From Methylococcaceae bacterium (GTDB lineage Bacteria; Pseudomonadota; Gammaproteobacteria; Methylococcales; Methylococcaceae), in the NCBI GenBank assembly GCA_005792805.1, contig SXQV01000188.1, forward strand, positions 1 through 10,172: DNA of 10,172 nucleotides. Direction: 5' to 3'. The translations under genes and the position numbers were made by a program. Position 1 is the first letter of the stretch; each line of letters starts with the position of its first letter. Shown here one piece after another: positions 6,884 through 10,172 of this stretch. The notes under the pieces were generated by a model that ran no database searches, had not been told where the DNA came from, and saw only the letters and a program-made list of their open reading frames with translations.

Positions 6884-7684
6884 ATGCTTGAGGAACTGGC
6901 ACTTTATCTGGGATTCGGCTGTCTCGCCGGCCTGCTCTCCGGTCTGATGGGGATTGGCGGCGGCATCGTCATCGTGCCGTTTCTGGTTTGGCATTTCACA
7001 CAGCGGGGATTTCCGGATGATTCCGTGATGATCATGGCCGTCGCCACATCACTGGCAACCATTGCCTTCACCTCTATCTCAGCCACCCTGGCCCATCATC
7101 GGCGCGGTGCTGTGGACTGGGACTCGGTCAAGCAACTAGCCCCCGCCATTCTGGCTGGCTCGGTGATCGGCTCAGTTATTGCCGACCTGCTACCTGCCCG
7201 CGCATTCAAACTGATTTTTGCCGGCTTTCTGCTTTATGCCGCCCTGCGAATGCTATTGAAACCCGTGAGCGCACCGGCCAATGAGGAATTCGCAACTACG
7301 CGCCCCTTTGGCTGGGCCGGTACCGCCATCGGGGCGCTGTCGGCCATCCTCGGCATCGGCGGCGGCACCCTGAGCGTGCCGCTGTTAGTCAGATGGGGCT
7401 ATCCGGTTCACAGCGCCGTCGCCATTTCCTCCGCCTGCGGCTTCCCCATCGCCGTTGCCGGAACCGCCACTTATATCGCGCTGGGCTGGAACAACACCTT
7501 ACCCGGCGGGAGCCTCGGCTATGTCTACCTGCCCGCCCTGGCCGGCATCATGCTGACCAGCGTCCCGTTTGCCCCGCTGGGTGCCCATCTTGCCCACCGC
7601 CTATCCACCCAAAGACTACGGATTCTCTTGGCCATGGTGGTGGGACTGTCAGGTGGGAAACTTCTCTGGCAAGCGATTACCTGA
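6884..7684 (+). CDS. TauE/SafE-family membrane transporter (putative sulfite/organo-anion exporter)
   Basis: The 266-residue product is a polytopic inner-membrane protein of the TauE/SafE family (Pfam PF01925), whose studied members export sulfite, sulfoacetate or similar anions. It shows the family's internal duplication: LMGIGGGIVIVPFLV at 21-35 and ILGIGGGTLSVPLLV at 155-169, each after a hydrophobic helix. Around seven to eight hydrophobic segments are visible (about 5-35, 46-70, 85-102, 108-126, 143-170, 178-200, 212-233, 245-264), with a short loop near 70-82. Length is normal. The substrate cannot be told from sequence. It begins divergently from cca, and a small SelW-like CxxC gene follows 13 bases after its stop, so the two are probably an operon. 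Confidence 0.93.
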   Translation: MLEELALYLGFGCLAGLLSGLMGIGGGIVIVPFLVWHFTQRGFPDDSVMIMAVATSLATIAFTSISATLAHHRRGAVDWDSVKQLAPAILAGSVIGSVIADLLPARAFKLIFAGFLLYAALRMLLKPVSAPANEEFATTRPFGWAGTAIGALSAILGIGGGTLSVPLLVRWGYPVHSAVAISSACGFPIAVAGTATYIALGWNNTLPGGSLGYVYLPALAGIMLTSVPFAPLGAHLAHRLSTQRLRILLAMVVGLSGGKLLWQAIT

Positions 7685-7697
7685 AGCAAGCCTGAAC

Positions 7698-7976
7698 ATG
7701 ACACCTAAACCCCGCATTGAACTGGAATATTGCACGCAATGCCGCTGGCTGCTACGCGCTGCCTGGCTCGCGCAGGAATTGCTCACCACCTTCGAGGAGG
7801 ACTTGGGTGGCGTCACCCTCATCCCGGGCACCGGCGGTGTCTTTGAAGCTCGGCTGGGCGATCACCTGCTCTGGTCACGCAAAGCAGAAGGGCGCTTTCC
7901 CGAAGCCAAGGAACTCAAACAGCGCGTCAGAGACCAGATTGTCCCGGAACGGGATCTGGGACATTCCGATCGTTAG
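7698..7976 (+). CDS. SelT/SelW/SelH-family (Rdx-type) small redox protein
   Basis: A 92-residue protein from ATG 7698-7700; the open frame extends upstream into the transporter gene, but that part overlaps another frame and lacks family character. It has the thioredoxin-like start IELEYCTQCRWLLRAAW with a C12-x-x-C15 motif, the family turn LIPGTGGVFEARL (41-53) and the closing WSRKAEGRFPEAKELKQ (59-75). Animal SelW has selenocysteine in the second active position; here both are cysteine and no in-frame UGA is involved. These proteins are thought to be cytoplasmic thiol-redox proteins, but bacterial members have no settled function. It is probably co-transcribed with the TauE/SafE gene. No terminator is visible after it. 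Confidence 0.92.
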   Translation: MTPKPRIELEYCTQCRWLLRAAWLAQELLTTFEEDLGGVTLIPGTGGVFEARLGDHLLWSRKAEGRFPEAKELKQRVRDQIVPERDLGHSDR

Positions 7977-8108
7977 CCCGCATTCTTTATATTCCACACA
8001 TTGAAATATATGGTATATATCATTTTCGTTCAGGCACTATGTATTCATTCCGTTCACATCTTTGGAGCGAGCTCCCGGTCAGCGACAACCTGACATCGAG
8101 GGGGACGG
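7977..8108. other. AT-rich convergent intergenic region with small inverted repeats
   Basis: The space between two convergent genes has an AT-rich part (7986-8022) containing ATATAT-GGT-ATATAT, and a GC-richer part with two short stems: GGAGC-GA-GCTCC (8064-8075) and GTCAG with CTGAC (8078-8082 and 8090-8094). None has a T-run on either strand, so I cannot call an intrinsic terminator. No small ORF or tRNA is evident. Confidence 0.4.
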
Positions 8109-9740
8109 CTATTGACAGGCGTTATTCTGAGTGATGTTTGGACAGACCATATGTTCGAGCCATGAGAACCCGACTTCCCGATTCTTGATCGTAGGGATGG
8201 CGGCCCCTTCGTAATATTGTGAGACAGACGAAGAAAAGAGCGTGTTTTGCGTCACCGGACTGATGGCCTTGACCTTGATTACCAGATCCCGCCGCGGATC
8301 ATCCGCTCCTTGATCCGGAAAATAGGCCTTCGCGTAGCTTGCAAGCGCATACCGGATCTTTGAACGGGCCTTGACGGTAATCGTCGCCTCCTGCACCCAG
8401 GGAAAAGCCATGCCATATTGCGGAGGCACGAAGGTATCAAGACTGACACTATAGGGGGGCTTCGAAGTTGGCTGATTGCCTTTAAAGGGATTTGGATTCT
8501 CGGGATATAACGTTTCGAGCAGGGAAGATGCCGAAGCAACCTTGTTCGGAATCACGCCAGTGTAAAGCACCTGAAACCCGAGGTTAGACCAGCTTGGGTC
8601 ATTGGTATTCTGACCTTTTGGATAAAGCTTGTACTGCGTCCAGAATGTTGCCGTCACGAGACACGACCCGTTGTACTTGCCGCTGGTAAAACAAACCGGA
8701 ATCCAGTTCCCGTTATATAAGAAGCCCTTCGGACCTTTCTTGTCGTTCAATATAGAGGAGACGGTATCCGTATACTCGGGGGGTACGTTGGGGATTGACC
8801 GAGTAATGAGCGCCTGCTTCACCTGAGACTTCAGCGGTAGAACCGGACCATAGTCGTTCCAGAGCATGCCGTCGGTACCACTCATAGCGTAAGTCGCTTC
8901 ATATCCGGGTGGCGGTGGGTCAATCGCTGTCATCAGGATTGTCCAGTTGGTAACGCGCAACCTTGGCTGCGCGATTTCGGCTTCCGTGTTGTAGGAGCTC
9001 GGTAGTGCCGTATCGACGAGCGAAGGACCGAAGTAACCACCGCCAAGCCCCTCCATGGTCGAGCCTCTCTCATCCACCATGCTCAGGGTTACGCTGTAGG
9101 AATAACGTGACGTGGGTCCAGCCGTAGCACCTGCGGCATATCGCCACAAAAAAGTGGTACCCGTTCCTGTCATTTGATACTGATGCCCCGGTTGCCCGAC
9201 GTAACCCAAGTATATCGGTGGCACAGGTATAAGCCCCTGGGTCGTCACAGACCAGTTCGGGTTACTCAGAACCCCCGCCGTCTTTAGACTAAAGTTGGTC
9301 AGACTAGAGGTTGAGGTGACGGAACCGAGCGTCTGTAGAAGGGCTGTTGGAATGTTGCTCTCACCGCCATATGAGTTAATGGCATAAAAGTAGGCGCCCC
9401 CTTGGGAAAAGCCGATGTTCGAGAGGCTCATACCAAGCCCATTGCTGGTATTTGGATCTGCGGAGATAGCCGCACCCGTCGTCGAGAGTCTCGCCATTTG
9501 CGCAAGACTTGCCTGGAAAGAGATTCGGGTACCCCCAAACTCTGTCAAGGTACCTGAGTAATCCCATGTGTACTCACCCGATCCGCCGCATAATGAGTCG
9601 GGCACCTTAAGGTAGGGGATGTTTCCGGTGGGGGCCGGAATGGACCTTCCAAACGGATCTTCGCCAATCCCGCATTCTGCATAAATCTTCCCTGAAAAAG
9701 CAGTAAAGAGAATCAGGAATGAAAATAGGGGGAGCTTCAT
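8109..9740 (-). CDS. Predicted secreted protein of unknown function (543 aa)
   Basis: I do not recognise this protein. The start chosen is ATG 9738-9740, because it yields a clean Sec signal peptide: MKLP, a hydrophobic core LFSFLILFTAFSG, and a likely cleavage after KIYA (residue 21), leaving a mature start ECGIGEDP. The same frame is open for 52 codons further upstream, to 9896, but that would bury the signal. The mature part is rich in Gly, Ser, Thr, Tyr and Pro and looks like beta structure. It has six cysteines (23, 51, 350, 360, 533, 542) that could form three disulfides, fitting a periplasmic or extracellular site. The segment MEGLGGGYFGP (229-239) followed by AQPRLRVTNWT (257-267) faintly recalls two-domain lipocalin-like CrtC/AttH proteins, a weak guess. 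No lipobox, repeats or C-terminal sorting signal is seen. Sampled GC is about 43-62% per 60-base line, lower on average than cca. Confidence 0.8.
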   Translation of the reverse strand: MKLPLFSFLILFTAFSGKIYAECGIGEDPFGRSIPAPTGNIPYLKVPDSLCGGSGEYTWDYSGTLTEFGGTRISFQASLAQMARLSTTGAAISADPNTSNGLGMSLSNIGFSQGGAYFYAINSYGGESNIPTALLQTLGSVTSTSSLTNFSLKTAGVLSNPNWSVTTQGLIPVPPIYLGYVGQPGHQYQMTGTGTTFLWRYAAGATAGPTSRYSYSVTLSMVDERGSTMEGLGGGYFGPSLVDTALPSSYNTEAEIAQPRLRVTNWTILMTAIDPPPPGYEATYAMSGTDGMLWNDYGPVLPLKSQVKQALITRSIPNVPPEYTDTVSSILNDKKGPKGFLYNGNWIPVCFTSGKYNGSCLVTATFWTQYKLYPKGQNTNDPSWSNLGFQVLYTGVIPNKVASASSLLETLYPENPNPFKGNQPTSKPPYSVSLDTFVPPQYGMAFPWVQEATITVKARSKIRYALASYAKAYFPDQGADDPRRDLVIKVKAISPVTQNTLFSSSVSQYYEGAAIPTIKNREVGFSWLEHMVCPNITQNNACQ

Positions 9741-9967
9741 GGGCTGGATGATCCCTACTGGAAAGCCAAATATTTTTGATTGAGGCGCGATATTTTCACG
9801 CCAGCATGAGGTGCTGGACCGATTCAAAATTGCCCTCTTCATTTCATGGGGATAAAAACCTGAACCTCGATAGGAGCTTTTAAGAGTTGGGTCCATCTTG
9901 TTCCCCCGTGTTCATGACTTTTAGTTGCCCGCCCTTGGATGCCAATCCACCCAAGTTAGGAATAGTA
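9741..9967. promoter_or_regulatory. Upstream region of the secreted-protein gene, up to the IS30 end
   Basis: This stretch must hold the promoter of the minus-strand secreted-protein gene. It contains a perfect 6-base inverted repeat with a 5-base loop (CCAGCA at 9801-9806, TGCTGG at 9812-9817) about 60 bases ahead of the chosen start, which could be an operator or leader hairpin. A second short inverted repeat (CTTGG at 9934-9938, CCAAG at 9951-9955) lies near the insertion sequence. No clear sigma-70 pair stands out. A GGGGG run six bases before ATG 9894-9896 resembles a ribosome site for the longer reading of the gene. Confidence 0.35.
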
Positions 9968-9994
9968 GGCGGTTTCAAGTACCAACCGCAACAC
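9968..9994 (-). repeat. Probable right terminal inverted repeat of the IS30-family element
   Basis: Just after the transposase stop lies GGCGGTTTCAAGTACCAA continuing to about 9994 with CGCAAC. From memory it aligns well with the IS30 terminal repeat pattern (GGCG, two bases, TTCAAxTACxAA, then GCAAC). The outer edge would be near 9968. The other end and the target duplication are outside the window, so the boundary is inferred. Confidence 0.6.
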
Positions 9995-9998
9995 TTGG

Positions 9999-10172
9999 TT
10001 AGTGACATCCATGCGTCGGCATTTGAGCCATCTGCAGCATTTCGTTATAGACCTGAAGCGGGGTCCGAAACCCATGAACTTTTCGAGGTCGATTGTTCAT
10101 CTGCCAAGCAATCGCATTCAGATCGTCTTGCGTGAACCCTGACAGGTCGGTGCCCTTTGGGAGGTACTGACG
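9999..10172 (-). CDS. IS30-family transposase, C-terminal end (partial)
   Basis: Reading from the right window edge on the minus strand, an open frame of 57 residues ends in TAA (9999-10001). It starts RQYLPKGTDLSGFTQDDL and continues AWQMNNRPRKVHGFRTP, which is the hallmark C-terminus of IS30-family DDE transposases (the stretch after the catalytic glutamate, which would lie just outside). No stop or frameshift interrupts this part, so the element may be intact. The transposase is oriented towards the secreted-protein gene and ends about 258 bases upstream of that gene's start. Confidence 0.93.
   Translation of the reverse strand, partial: RQYLPKGTDLSGFTQDDLNAIAWQMNNRPRKVHGFRTPLQVYNEMLQMAQMPTHGCH

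Larger units (their letters stand above)
9968..10172 (-). mobile_element. IS30-family insertion sequence, right end only
   Basis: The combination of the transposase C-terminus and the probable terminal repeat marks the right end of an IS30-family element that continues past the window. IS30 elements copy themselves through a DDE transposase and usually leave 2-3 base target duplications. It lies immediately upstream of the gene for the secreted protein, whose promoter region it may border or supply. Confidence 0.85.

Noticed and set aside
7569..7697. Upstream extension of the SelW-like gene by 43 codons
   Set aside because: It overlaps the transporter gene in another frame, and family similarity starts at the ATG at 7698.
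7698..7976. Possible selenoprotein because of the SelW-like family
   Set aside because: Both active-site positions are cysteine codons and no in-frame UGA or SECIS-like stem is present.
7986..8022. Plus-strand promoter-like AT stretch with TATATA that could drive antisense RNA to the secreted-protein gene
   Set aside because: The -35 match is only two of six bases, and an AT-rich spacer gives such -10 boxes by chance.

Overview
The window reads as ordinary chromosome from a gammaproteobacterium, most likely a methanotroph of the Methylococcales. Three things suggest this. The left edge carries the C-terminal end of a PmoC/AmoC-type copper membrane monooxygenase subunit whose residues look like gammaproteobacterial PmoC. 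The Cca protein is the long HD-domain form typical of gamma- and betaproteobacteria. DjlA, YajQ and PurC are all of the proteobacterial type. A Nitrosococcus-like ammonia oxidiser is the main alternative, because AmoC and PmoC cannot be told apart safely from 54 residues.

Layout. Bases 1-166 (+) hold the end of the PmoC-like gene, closed by a perfect intrinsic terminator at 196-227. Next come four genes in a row on the minus strand, transcribed right to left: djlA (4464-3592), a YajQ-family c-di-GMP-binding protein (3577-3095), an orphan TAXI-type TRAP solute-binding membrane protein (3066-1690) and a WcaJ-type undecaprenyl-phosphate sugar phosphotransferase (1643-288). Gaps of 14, 28 and 46 bases make one transcript plausible. 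A short divergent intergenic region separates djlA from purC (4647-5540, +). purC converges on cca (6799-5567, -). A second divergent region leads to a probable two-gene + operon: a TauE/SafE-family exporter (6884-7684) and a small SelW-like (Rdx-type) CxxC protein (7698-7976).

The right end is accessory. A 543-residue predicted secreted protein that I do not recognise (9740-8109, -) is followed upstream by the 3' end of an IS30-family transposase (minus strand, 10172-9999) with its probable terminal inverted repeat at about 9968-9994. Base composition of the secreted-protein gene is somewhat lower in GC than purC or cca.

Functional reading. Housekeeping genes (purine synthesis, tRNA maturation, co-chaperone) are interspersed with genes for cell-surface and transport functions. 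The most useful points are: the PmoC-like gene is not followed by pmoA, so it is either a stand-alone pmoC or the last gene of a pxmABC-type operon; a second-messenger-binding protein and an exopolysaccharide-initiating enzyme share a probable operon with an orphan TAXI protein; and the unrecognised secreted protein sits next to an insertion sequence. I found no CRISPR array, tRNA, rRNA, phage or defence system. Apart from the secreted orphan there is no strong sign of an undescribed multi-gene system.
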